Positions 1 to 11,659 of a stretch of DNA of 64,000 nucleotides are shown in pieces; positions within the stretch are counted from its first letter, which is position 1, and each line of letters starts with the position of its first letter. The position numbers were made by a program, and so were the translations under genes. This DNA is from Inga oerstediana (taxonomy: Eukaryota > Streptophyta > Magnoliopsida > Fabales > Fabaceae), in assembly GCA_963210345.1 (NCBI GenBank), contig OY723411.1, forward strand, positions 32,321,130-32,385,129. Direction: 5' to 3'. Under the pieces are notes generated by a model that saw only the letters and a program-made list of their open reading frames with translations, had not been told where the DNA came from and searched no databases.

Positions 1-862
1 TGTAGGAACCAAGTTAACTAATCCTTGACAACCAAAAGAGTTCACCACAACCAACAAAATTGAAGTGTCTAAAGAGTAAGACCAGTTTCAGCAATAACAA
101 GACAAGTGAAACACAATGTGACAAGAGGCAAATAGGAGTTGCAAGGTAAGAATTCACCTTTTAGGAGAACAAGTTGGTATATCAATGAAGTAGTACCTCA
201 AACTGCAAGTATATAAGTAGAGTCACTGGAAGCACAACTTACAGAATGTGATAGCTACCTGGAATCTCAAGTTTCAACCAATAGCTTTTCAAGGATGAAG
301 AATGAAAAGTTGCTCACCACAAAACAATAATGAACCACATAATGGCTACTAATAACATGATAGCAAGGCAACAAAATGCAAATTTGTTTTTGTGCTTTTT
401 TTTAAATGCAAATAGAATGCAAAACCACTATGAAAATGAAAATTAACCTAAACCACTACCAAACACTTCAACAACTAAAAACTAACTAAGACAAACTCAA
501 AAACACACTAGCAACCAAGAAAAATCAAAGAAAACCCAAAAAACAAACCTAATTAAAAACCTTAAAAAATACCAAAAAAAGAAGCAAAATTCAGAAAAGT
601 ATAGCAAACCTTCGAATTTGGCTAAAATCTATCAGACCTAATAGCTTTAGCTATTAGGCTTGCTTAGAATGCTAAAAAACTTTGACATGTCAAATTTTAG
701 AATTTTTTGAGAAAGAATATTTTAGTTCCAGCAAGACAGTGCTAATCGAAAATCAGAATTTCGCCAAAATTCAAATGAGTGCTACATACTTCCTACCAAA
801 CTAAGACACACTATGACAACTAAAAAGAACACTTAACTACTCAAAACCTTGGCAATCATCAT
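1..862 (-). mobile_element. Internal 5' leader of a gypsy retrotransposon (runs off the left edge)
   Basis: This AT-rich, A-rich stretch lies just inside the primer site of the LTR at 883-2874. On the minus strand it would be the untranslated leader ahead of gag. I see no coding frame of useful length in it. The gag-pol part of the element would lie to the left of the window. The assignment rests on the neighbouring LTR and primer site, not on any protein match. Confidence 0.6.
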
Positions 863-879
863 CCCCAGCAACGGTGCCA
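863..879 (-). other. Primer binding site, tRNA-Asp type
   Basis: The plus strand reads CCCCAGCAACGGTGCCA, close to the 3' end of plant tRNA-Asp including CCA. On the minus strand this is the usual primer site of Athila/Tat gypsy elements. It sits 3 bp from the LTR edge at 883, as expected for reverse-transcription priming. Confidence 0.75.
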
Positions 880-882
880 ATT

Positions 883-2874
883 TGATGAACCCGCGTCGTG
901 TGAGTTCACAAAATAAAACTAGGTTTGAAAATGTAGCGTAGTAGCTCAACCTAGGTCGTTCTTGTGAGGAGATTAATTTCCAAGTTCCTAAGCAGTAAAG
1001 TGATAAAAACATTAAAATTGTGAGAAATCATTTTGAGAATTTGACTTTTAAACTCATGAAGTAATTTAAGCTAATGCAATATTTTTGTATTTTTGGGTTT
1101 ATAAGACAAAGAAACAAACAGAATTGAAATTAACAATAACAACAAAGTAAATTTAATAAACTAGAATAATAATGAAATGTGATTCCCGTGCGTTGAGGTT
1201 TTAGTCTTCCTTACTTGCTAATGATATAAATTCCATAATGAGCCAAGAGGATGGAACTAAGCTACCACTAGCTCCATACTTGTAATAATCATTTAATTCA
1301 TTTTACCGAAGCAATTAAATGAATATCACCAAATAATTTAGACTCAAGGAGATGAATAATTAACTTCCAATTCTAGCTTGTAATTACCATTACAAAAGTT
1401 CAAAGCATTCAGTTTAGTCATTTATAATCCACTTAACCAAGTTGGAATAAACAACTCAATCTACTCCTAATTTGAATCATACAAAGCTTAATTAATCAAA
1501 TCCTAGCTCAACCACCAAGTTTATTCACTTGGCATAGACCAATCTAGATCACAATTACATACTTAACCAAGCTACATAATTATGAACTAGAAAAATATCT
1601 TAAAGGAATTCCATTGAAATTTAGAAGCTCAAACCATTACCCAACTTAAGGAAATCACCAAAGCTTAGCTACTCATGGAGGACAAAGATGAAGATTGAAG
1701 AATGAAGGAGAAATTAACCATGGGGATCAAGAGACTGATTAGCTCTCTAGTCTGTACTCACGCCTCCTCTTAGTATTTCATTTGGTCCTCCTTCTTTCAT
1801 GCACAGCCACGCCTCTTTTCACACAGCCCCAACCCTTGTCCTCCTTTTTCTTCCATTCATTTCGTTCCTGCCTCCTTTTCACACTCACGACTTGCCCTCT
1901 TTTTCAAGTAGCGGCTCCCTCTTTCTTCAACCCTCTCGATCCACCTTTTCTTTTCAATTGGTCCAGCCATTTGTTTAAGTCAAGTCTTCATTTTGGTCTA
2001 GCTCATCTTTCCTAATTCAGCCGTAATATCCCTCTTTTCTTCCTCTATTCCCATTTCGGTCCAGCAGCTCCTTTATCTTCAATTCGTGTTTGCTTCTTCC
2101 AAACCTCTTGGGTCAACAATTCCGGCTCCTCCACCTCGGTTCAGCATCTTTAATTTAGTCAATAATTTCGGCTGAAGCCTCTCCAACATGTTCATCTTTT
2201 ATCTTCTATTCCTTTCCATTCTTTTATTCTTCAATCTAATGCTGCTCTTCCTTTCCTCACTTTCGGTTCCAGCTTGCTTTTCTTTAGTTCTGGTTCTTCA
2301 TTTCTTCCAATTCGGTTGGCCCTCTCCTCTTAATTCAATTTGGTTCAGCTTCCTTTCTCAAGTCAATTCGGTCCAGCTCCCTTTTACAACAGCCGCCACC
2401 TCTTTTTTTTCTCATTCAATTCTCTCTAGGTTAAATGAGTAACTTGTGACATGTTTGGATAAAAGCTAAAAATCTGTTTTAAGCATTAGACATAAAATTG
2501 CAACCACCAAACAAGGCCCTTACTCATTTAACCTCCTCCTAGAAAAAATGTGAAAATAAATTCTGCACTTGTGATGTTCCATTTTTGTCCTTCTTCATGC
2601 TCCAAAATAACATCTTTGACATTAACCACTCAAGTTGTGTCACATCATCACCTACAAAATTAGATTCACAAAGGTAATATCTTTTGCTCATAATTAAAGA
2701 ACAATGGAAATAACAAATATTAATTAGAAATATAACAATTAAACCACTTTAGTTCCCAAATTATTCTTTCACTAAAATCTCATTTTAACACTTGATTATG
2801 CCCAAAATATTTAATTAAGTCCCATAAAAGCCTAAGATTAATTAATAAAAATATATAAATATTGAGCTCTATCA
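883..2874 (-). mobile_element. 5' LTR of an Athila/Tat-type Ty3/gypsy element
   Basis: The minus-strand LTR starts TGATAGAGCTC at 2874 and ends ...GGGTTCATCA at 883, next to the tRNA-Asp primer site. Length is about 1.99 kb, usual for Athila/Tat LTRs. A TATA-like run (ATTTATATATTTT) lies near its start. The pyrimidine-rich part at about 1750-2450 gives short plus-strand reading frames that look like chance. The target duplication cannot be tested, because the other LTR is outside the window; the flank here is TTGAC. Confidence 0.7.
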
Positions 2875-3300
2875 TTGACCGAATTTGATCTCTTGCCCCC
2901 AATATATGCTGATCAAACCTGAAGGGATTTATAAGATGGATAAAAGAAAATGCAATGAATTATATGCTGATCTACCTATGTGCTTTTCTCATCTTGTTTG
3001 TTTGAATAGCTTTTAAGGATAAAAGGTACGCATAAATTTCCTCACCTTTGACTTCCTTTTGTTTAACTTGTGCTATTTTTTCTTCTTTTTTCTTTATCCA
3101 TTTCTTAGGTTCTCTTTCAAAAAAAAGGGAAAAAATATTTTAATACATTTTTATAAATAAAAATAAAATGGAAAAACTCTCTTTCATGAAAAAATAAAGA
3201 AATTGCTTTCATAAATAAAAAAATACAAACCAAACAAAGATAGTTTTCTCAAATAAATTAAATAAACATTTTTCTAAAAATCACCAACCAAGTAACACGC
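2875..3300. other. AT-rich spacer
   Basis: AT-rich sequence with poly-A and poly-T runs (for example 3120-3140 and 3215-3235). No gene, terminal repeat or primer site was recognised. It probably contains the first part of the following LTR fragment, whose left edge I could not fix. Confidence 0.4.
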
Positions 3301-3718
3301 TTTTCTACCCCCGAACTATGTGGGCTTTGATCCCTCTGAAGAGTATGTAGGCTCTAGGTTTTCATCTTAGGTCAAGTCCAACTTTGTAAATAAATATATT
3401 TTTCCTTATTTTCTTTTTGTAAATAAATGTTCTTTTTTTTCCTTAGTTTTCATTTCATTTATTTTTGTAAATATTCTCTTTTTATTTGAGTAATTATCAT
3501 ATGATTAAAGGCCATATTTATTTTTAAATAATTAACTTAGGGTAATCATTCTTATGAATATATGCTGTGGGGTGCCTAACACCTTCCCTATACATAATTG
3601 ACTCTCGAATCCTAAATGATTTTTATAGACCAGTTTCCATTTTTAAAAAGGTTTCCAAAATTAACCTTTTCAAAATTATGGTTGCGGCTCCATGTTTTCT
3701 AAATTTCGGGCGCTACAG
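3300..3718 (+). mobile_element. 3' part of a Tat/Ogre-like gypsy LTR
   Basis: The text includes CGAACTATGTGGGCTTTGAT, an 'AGGTCAAGTCCAAC' block and GGGTGCCTAACACCTTCCCT. I recall these as conserved blocks near the 3' end of plant Tat/Ogre LTRs. The likely end is ...GGGCGCTACA at 3717, followed by GGTGGCATGC, which resembles the start of such elements' primer site. No matching second LTR is in the window, so this is a remnant. The family call is from memory of LTR consensus features. Confidence 0.5.
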
Positions 3719-4224
3719 GTGGCATGCTTATATACAACGTTTTCAAAGCCGAGCTGAAAAGGACGGTCGGACCCGCAAGACCGATGCCTAGAGTTGACTA
3801 CGGCTCGACTTTAGGGAAAAAATAGTTTGAAAGGTTAGGTCGGATTAGCCCGGAAAAAAGCCGTTACGGGGACGGAATTCGCTTTTCGACAGGAAGCCGG
3901 AGCGGATTTTACCTAGTTGGACGGCTCTTTACCATAAAAAACAAAAGAGTAGGAGAGGAGATAAAGAAGAATTAAAGACGAAATAAAAATTTAAACCGAC
4001 AAAAAGAATTGTATTCCTCACTATTTAATGTGCTTCGCTAAGTATTTTGTCGACTTTTGACCTCTGACCTTGCCAAAGCTGAAACTAAAATGTAGATCTA
4101 GTTGTACACAGAGAATACGTTGTTAGAGAGAGGTATGGTTGTAGAGAGAGAATGCGTAGTTGCAGAGACATCTCGTGTTTTTATCTCTTTAAGTTTATCT
4201 TCTTTCCATTTGAGTGATTATAAC
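3719..4224. other. Unclassified segment after the Tat-like LTR
   Basis: More GC-rich than its surroundings, with repeated CCGG-like and GGACGG words (3745-3930) and GAGAGAG runs near 4120-4155. No coding frame was supported. It may be leader sequence of the element whose LTR ends at 3717, followed by the genomic target of the next solo LTR. Confidence 0.3.
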
Positions 4225-5774
4225 CCAACTATTAGGATCGGTAGGCATAGTGGAAGAATTTTAAAATTTTTACCGATCCTAATCGAAGATCTATCAATGG
4301 CGTTTAAATTAAGTTAGAAAGATTCGTACCTTTTTCAACTTAAGGTTTTCACGATCTTTAGGAGCGAACACCTTAGGTCCGCTCCCTCTACCGGTATCCA
4401 CACAAATACTCTCTAACAGAGACTGCGTGCTAGCGCCTCCAAATGTCTCCTAGGGTTTCTCTTGTTGCTTTGAATTCTCATACGTGTATAAGTATATATG
4501 CTCTATCAAGTTTATAATCTATGAGGGATATATTCGAATTTCAAAATTAATCTTCATTAATTTCAAAATTAATGAACAATTAATTATCTTGATGAGCTAA
4601 TTAAATAAATTTAGTTTAAAATAAATATGTCCAACAGTTTTAATTTAACCTATTTATTTAATCCAAATAAAGAGCCATTAGATTTAAGTTATCTTCATAA
4701 ATTAAATCTGAAATACTATATCTCTATCATGTTAGTTATTAAATTTAATATATCTTAATATATTAAATTTAAAACTAACACAATATAATGATATCATATA
4801 ATATACACACACACACACCCATATATATATATATGTATTTTGAAAATATATATCTATATAATATTATTAACGAATTATATATATATATATAATTCGTCCA
4901 CCCTAAATTAAACATTATCTCATGTTGGGCTATTCTTCTGTGTGACCTTGTAGGCCCATATGAAGTTGGCAGTAGGCCAATAACTGTACTAACCCAAAAG
5001 TCACAAACGGCCTCTAGCAAGACATCACGACTACCCGATTCATATGAGGATTGTTAATACGATGCAACTTGTCATATACAATCATGTCACGTCCCTTTTG
5101 TCACACGATATTTCGGTCAAGGATAAGGCATGGATAATGGCATCCTCTTGTTCCTGACCATTACTTTCTCGATTCCTGAGTAGTCTGACAATAGAAATGG
5201 AAACTCCTTTCTATCGTAGTATGGTCATACATTTCTCAGATTCACTCATCGAAGGGCCCAGTAATATCTCTCTACTAATGTGAGGGAAAAATTCCATCTT
5301 GATCATTCATATTCGTCTGCATGAAAAACCACCAAGCCCAATCGTAGCCTTTATCATCACCGGGTCAAAAGTGACTTTTGAGTAGTTCAAAGATTAGCAA
5401 CTTTCATGTAGGAATCCATGATAACCTCAGGTCTAAGGGCATTGTGATGTGGTTATACATGAGAAAAGCTTATGACTTAATCCATGTAACATTCTTATAG
5501 TGGGTTGGTCCAGCACCTTGTACTCTTACAAGTGCCTAAGACTTTGATTTGTATCTCCATATCTTATCAAAGTCATACTAGTATTGTTTCATCTTTGCTC
5601 CCGCATAGATGACCGACTAGGGACATTTGAGAATAATATTTATGATTTATCCAAGGATACAATTATCACAGTTAACATGCAAATAATATGATAACAGAAT
5701 GGAGAAAATTTTATTAAATTAATAATGTTCAAAGTACAATGATTGACCCTTTGGGCACAATTTCCAACACCAAC
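4225..5774 (-). mobile_element. Solo LTR, copy 1 (with CCAAC target duplication)
   Basis: The LTR body is 4230-5769. On the minus strand it starts TGTTGGAAATTGTGCCC and ends ...CCGATCCTAATA, a decayed CA end. It is bounded by the 5-bp direct repeat CCAAC at 4225-4229 and 5770-5774. About 1540 bp of it aligns throughout with the copy at 8107-9652 in the opposite orientation. No internal region, primer site or polypurine tract is attached, so it is a solo LTR left by LTR-LTR recombination. It holds an (AT)n tract near 4820-4890. Confidence 0.8.
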
Positions 5775-5992
5775 ATATAATAAGAAACACTAGCCAAAAC
5801 ACTGATAAAAGAGCAGTTGTAAATTTTTTATTGAAACTGCAAAGGCACAGCTACACCTCGAAAATACAAAGTAGAGGAAAATCAATTGTGATCTCTTCCT
5901 TTTTTTTGACTAACAATGACCAGCTTAAAGCATGGATACAGGTACTAGTAGACTTACCTAACTACAGGCATAAAAACATCAGATCATAGGTG

Positions 5993-8900
5993 TCAACCTA
6001 AAGCAACTAACATTTGATTCATACAAAAAGATGGGGGTATTTGAATAATCTCCAGCTTGTTGTTCGCTTCATGAGCTACTCTTGCTAGCATATCAGCACA
6101 GTATAAAGCTTCTTTATGCGAATGAGTAATCTGAATATCCCAATCCGAGAATAGTAGTACTCTAACTTCTTCAATTTCCTCAGCCAATGGATGATACAAC
6201 CAATACCCCATTTGTAATAGCTGAATTGCTTAAAAAGAATAAAAAAAAGCTTTATATTTTTGTATCCTTGTTTCTTACACACCTCCATAGCCATCTTGAT
6301 AGCTTGGAGTTCAGCCGCTGTTGAGGACAACCCTCTTTCAAGCTTCTGTTTGAATCCGCATAACCAAGTCCCAAAGCTATCCCAAACAATGACACCACAT
6401 GCAACTTGGTTCAACTGGTTCACCAAGCCATCTATATCAACTCTAACATAACTATTTGGAGGTGTTAACTATCGAGCTTCCTCTCTAGTTTCCACCTGAA
6501 AGATCGTGTGTCTGAACCTACCATCTTCAACACCTTTATGAAGCAGATGACTACACCGATGAATGAGGCTCCTGTGGGATTCACTAGCACCCTCGAACAC
6601 TCTCTTACACCTGTTCTTCCTAACAGCCATCACATCAAAGCAAAGACACGTATCCATTCCCATATATGGAAGTACCAGTTTCTTGGTTTACTCTTTAAAT
6701 TCCACTTTAGCCAATCTTACAAATTACCATTAAAGAAAATAGATTAATATAAAGGGTTAGTTATGGAAAGCCACACAGTGTTTGCAACCTCACAATCTCT
6801 CAATATATGAAGCACAGATTCCTCACAACAACACTCAAAAGGGCAATCTGGGACATCAATAAAGCCACGCTTTGCTTTGAGTACATTAGTAGACAATCTC
6901 TAATGAAAAACCTACCATATGAAGAACTTCACTCTCTTAGGAATCGGCCATGGCCAAAGTTTTTCCACATAGGCTCCCCGATAGTCTCATTCTGATCTAC
7001 AATTAATTAGTAGGCTGATTTTATACTAAAATTCCCATTCGATTCTCTCCTCCACCAAAAGCGATCCTCTCCTAGCCTTGAGGGTGGCTTCATTATAGCA
7101 ATCCTCTCAACCACCCAGTTGGGTAAGAAAAGTTGCCACTTAGGAATATTCCAAGATCCACTGGGTGTCACAAACTGGTTAACTGTAGCATCCGGGTAGA
7201 CTAGATGATAGTTATAGTTCACATAATTCATGAGAGGATAATCCAATTGTAGCCATAACTCCCACCAAGTATTTGTTGTTTGTTCATTGCATAGCTTACT
7301 CTCGACTCCCTTACAAAAAGTATCCCTAACACTCGATATAGCCTTCCATACTTTTGACTGATTCCTCCTCTTTTCCACTTTTGAGAACTTCCCCTCTTTA
7401 CAATCATACTTAGCATGTAAGCATATAACCCAAAGAGAATTTGGTTTGATTAACAATCCCCAACATAATTTCATAACCTTTGTTTTGGCTCTCAAGATCC
7501 TTAAAGCCCAAACCCCCAAGAGACTTCTCCTTTTGAATCGTGTCCCAGGCAATCAAGTGTAACCTTTTTCCCTTCGAGTGTTGATTCCAAAAAAATCTCC
7601 TACTACTTTTCTCAATCGCAGTTAGCACCCCTTTTGGGATGAGAATGGACTGCATTTGATAGTAGGGAAAGTTGATAGCACTGATTTGATTAGAACTACT
7701 TTTCCTGCCATACTCAATAATAGACCCTTCCAGCTAAATAGCTTCTTATAAATCTTTGCTAGTAGTGGACCAAAGATGACCTTAGTCTTCCTCTTGTGTA
7801 GCAGCGGTACACCCAAATATCTTCCTAAGTCTGGAGTAAGCCCAACCCCAGCTACTGACTATACTCACTAGCTCAATTAAAGCTTACATTTCTCAACACA
7901 TACACCTTGGACTTAGTTAGATTTATTTTGTGCCCAGAGAGATTATAGAAGAGCTGCATAATATCTCTAATTCTTGTAACCTGCTCCACTGAAGCTTCAT
8001 AAAACAAAATGAGGTCATCCGTAAAGAATAAGTGGGATAGATGTGGACCTCGAGTACTGAACCGTAATGGTTTCCATCTTCTTGTATCCACTTTTGACGT
8101 GATCAATGTTGGAAATTGTGCCCTAAGGGCCAATCATTGTACTTTAAACATTATTATTTTAATGAAATTTCTCCATTCTGTTATCATATTATTTGCATGT
8201 TAACTGTGATAATTGTATCCTTGGATAATTCATAAAGATTGTCCTAAAATGTCCCTGGTCGGTCATCTATGCGGGAGCAGAGATGAAACAAGACCAGTAT
8301 GACTTTGATAAGATATGGAGATACGAATCAAAGTCTTAGGCACTTGTAAGAGTACAAGGTGCTGAACCAACCCACTATGAGAAAGCTACATGGATCAAGT
8401 CATAAGCTTTTCTCATGTATAACCATGTCACAATGCCCTTAGACCTGAGGTCATCATGGATTCCTACATGAGAGTTGCTAAGCTTTGAACTAGTCAAAAG
8501 TCACTTTTGACCGGGTGATGATAAAGGCTGCGATCGGGCTTGGTGGTTTTTCATGTAGAGGAATATGAATGATCAAGATGGAATTTGTCCCTCACATTAG
8601 TAGAGAGATATTACTGGGCCCCTCGATGAGTGAGCCTGAGAAATGTATGGCCATACTATGATGAAAGGAGTTTCTGTCTCTGTTATCAGGCTACTCAGGA
8701 ATCGAAAAAGTAATGGTCAGGAACAAGAGGATGACATTTTCCATGCCTTATCCTTGATCGATATATCGTGTGACAAAAGGGACGTGACATGGTTGTATGA
8801 CAGGTTGCATCGTGATAACGATCCTCATATGAATTGGGTAGTTATAATGTCTTGCTAGAGGCCGCTTGCGACTTTTGGGTTAGTGTAGTTATTGGCCCAC

Positions 8901-11659
8901 TGCCAACTTCATATGGGCCTATAGGGTCACACACAAGAATGGCCCAACACGAGATAATGTTTGATTTAGGGTGGATGAATTTTATATTTATATATATATA
9001 TATATATAATATAAAATTCATTAATAATATTATATAGATATATATAAATATTCAAAATATATTATATATATATATATATATTATATGATATTATTATATT
9101 GTGTTGGTTTTAAATTTAATTTATTAAGATATATTAAATTTAATAACTAACATGATAGAGATATAGTATCTCAGATTTAATTTATGAAGATAAATTAAAT
9201 CTAATGGCTCTTTATTTAGATTAAATAAATAGGTTAAATTAAAACTGTTGGACAGATTTAATTTAAACTGAATTTATTTAATTAGCTCATCAAGATAATT
9301 AATTGTTAATTAATTTCGAAATTAATGATGATTAATTTTGAAATTTGAAAATAACCCTCATGGGTTATAAACTTGATAGAGCTGATAGACTCAGTGTACA
9401 TCAGAATTGAGAGCCGCAAGTTAAACCCTTGGAGACATTAGAGGCGCTAGCACGCAGTCTCGGTTGGAGAGCATTCGTGTGGATACCGGTAGAGGGAGCG
9501 GACCTGACGTGTTGGCTCCTAGAGATCGTGAAAACTCTGAATCATCAAAAAGGTATGAATCCTTCCAACTTGGTTTAAACGCCGTTGATAGATCCTCGAT
9601 TAGGGTCGGTGAAAAGTTTTTAAATTCTTCCGCTGTGCTTACCGATCCTACAATCAATTGACTTAGTCGTTCCATACACAGGATGAATAAGTACGGGCTC
9701 ATAGGATCTCCTTATCGTACACCTCTAGTTGGGAGAAAATAATCTGACAAGCAACCATTCCAACATACTCTCATGGATGCTAAGGATACACAATACATGA
9801 TCAGATGAATAAACTTCTCATTAAGTCCCAGGCTCTGGAGATTAAACTTAAGGAACCCCTAATCCAACCTATCATATGCTTTTTCCATATCCACTTTGAT
9901 TGCAATGTAACCTCCCCCCTTTTAGATCTCATAGTATGGATTGCTTTTAGTGTAAGAATGATGTTATCACAGCTTTGTCGGCCCGAGATAAAACTGCATT
10001 AGTTCAGGAGGATCAGTTGATCTATGACCTTCTTTAGTCTATTTTCTATCACCTTGCTTAAAATCTTGAACACTACATTGCACAGTGAGATGGGCCTAAA
10101 ATCCTTGAGGGTAGAAGGATTATCTACCTTGGGAATCAAGCATATGTTGGTTTGATTTATGTGCTCAAGCCTTCTTGGATCATCCACCATTTTCCATACT
10201 AACTCACAGATCTTGAGCCCCACCACTTCCTATTGAGATTGAAAGAAGTGTGTTTGCAATCCATCCAGCCCTGGTGATTTAAAAGCCCCTATTTCAAACA
10301 TTGCATTTTTAATTTCAATTAATGACACCTCTCTTTACATTGCTGAAAGCTGCTTTTTTGGTATCATTGGAAAATTAGTTAGCCAATCATGAACTAGAAC
10401 TATCCCAGGTTCCTTCAAATACAACTCTCTAAAGTAGACCAGCGCCATCCTCTTCATGGTTTCCTGATCAGTAATCCACTCCTCTTATTCATTCCGTAGT
10501 GCACCGATTCTACTCTTTCTCTTAATGACTGCCGAAGAGTGAAAAAACTTAGTATTCTTATCCCCATACTGCAACCACTTACATCTGGATTTCTGGAACC
10601 ATAGTAATTCTTCTTGATTGACTACTTTGACATATTCAGACCATAGTTTCTTCTCTAACTTCTCTAGACCCGCATGATTCTGTCATGCATAGCCTGACCA
10701 ATCCTTTCAAGTCTTTTCAATAACATATACTTCCTTCTTGAGATATTACCCATAACCCTTTAATTCCATTCCATAGCCATACTCTCAAACTCTTTACACC
10801 TATCTTCCTATGATCTATCTAGCCATGCCCTTTGAACCACCTTTTTGAAGCTTTCTTCTAAAACCCATGCAGCTTGATATATAAATTTAGATTCGATGTG
10901 GCTTCTGACAGACGAGTTCCCCTAAGAAACAACTATCACTCTGTGATTGGATTCAAACGTAAGACTGTGAACCACTTTAAAATCTGCATGAATCATCTCC
11001 CAATTAAGATTACGGAAAACCCAATCCATTTGTTCCTTAACCTCCTTCTATTCCCAAGTAAAAGTATCACCAACCACTGGAACCTCTATCCACTCACAGG
11101 ATCTAATGTATTCTTTAAATTGAGACATTGAGCATGCATTTGGATTGGCCCTCCCATTTTTATCTTTAGACTCCAAATAAGCATTAAAGTCTCCTAGAAT
11201 TATCCAAGCTTCACTCATGGTTCCAGCTAGATTTTTTAAACCAGCTCAAAGCTCCTATCTGAACAACATTCTAGGGTCACCATACACTAGAGTCACAAAA
11301 AATACTTCTCCAATTACTCTATCCATCAAACAGTAATGTAGGAATTGAGTATTCAAAAAAATATAATCAACATCTACCTCCCAGTCATTCCATAATAACC
11401 ATATACCACCAGTAAATCCAACAGCTTCTACGTGCAGCCAATTATTAAAACCCAATTTATGCATAATACCATCGGCTCTAGCACCACTGATCCTAGTTTC
11501 TAATAATCCTATAACTTTAATTCCATACTTACTCATAACATCCTTCAAAATACGTGGGACATATTTACTACCCACCCTACAACAATTCCAAAATGCCACA
11601 AAAATTAAAAACAAGCTGTTTAAGAAAATCAGTACCTGACCTACTCCAACCAGACTCAC
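5993..11659 (-). pseudogene. LINE ORF2 remnant: endonuclease, reverse transcriptase, RNase H
   Basis: Pieces appear in the expected order. Endonuclease at 11659-11255 shows the WNC start of the fold, then LLETRISGARAD and GGIWLLWND. The RT N-part at 10226-10010 carries NICLIPKV and FRPISLCNV. The RT core continues as GDPMSPYLFILCMERLSQLI up to 9661 and, past the inserted LTR, as HLFFTDDLILF near 8045-8000, where FTDD is the catalytic box (usually FADD). Palm/thumb and zf-RVT parts lie at 7816-7007. RNase H lies at 6426-5993 (GVIVWDSFGTW, STAAELQAIKMAME). Multiple stops and frame changes mean no functional protein. Plant L1 elements with a C-terminal RNase H are known. Confidence 0.8.
8102..9657 (+). 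mobile_element. Solo LTR, copy 2, inserted in the LINE RT (ATCAA duplication)
   Basis: The LTR body 8107-9652 (1546 bp) starts TGTTGGAAATTGTGCCC and ends ACCGATCCTACA, with intact TG...CA ends. The 5-bp target duplication ATCAA is exact at 8102-8106 and 9653-9657. LINE coding sequence is interrupted precisely at that point: ...CMERLSQLI on one side and the HLSHLFFTDD box on the other. It is better preserved at its ends than copy 1. (AT)n tracts lie at about 8983-9010 and 9060-9082. The family is probably copia-like from the TGTTGG start, but no internal domains are present to prove this. Confidence 0.88.

Noticed and set aside
1782..2442. Two plus-strand frames rich in Ser, Phe and Leu
   Set aside because: They lie in the pyrimidine-rich part of a minus-strand LTR; no protein family and composition explained by CT-rich DNA.
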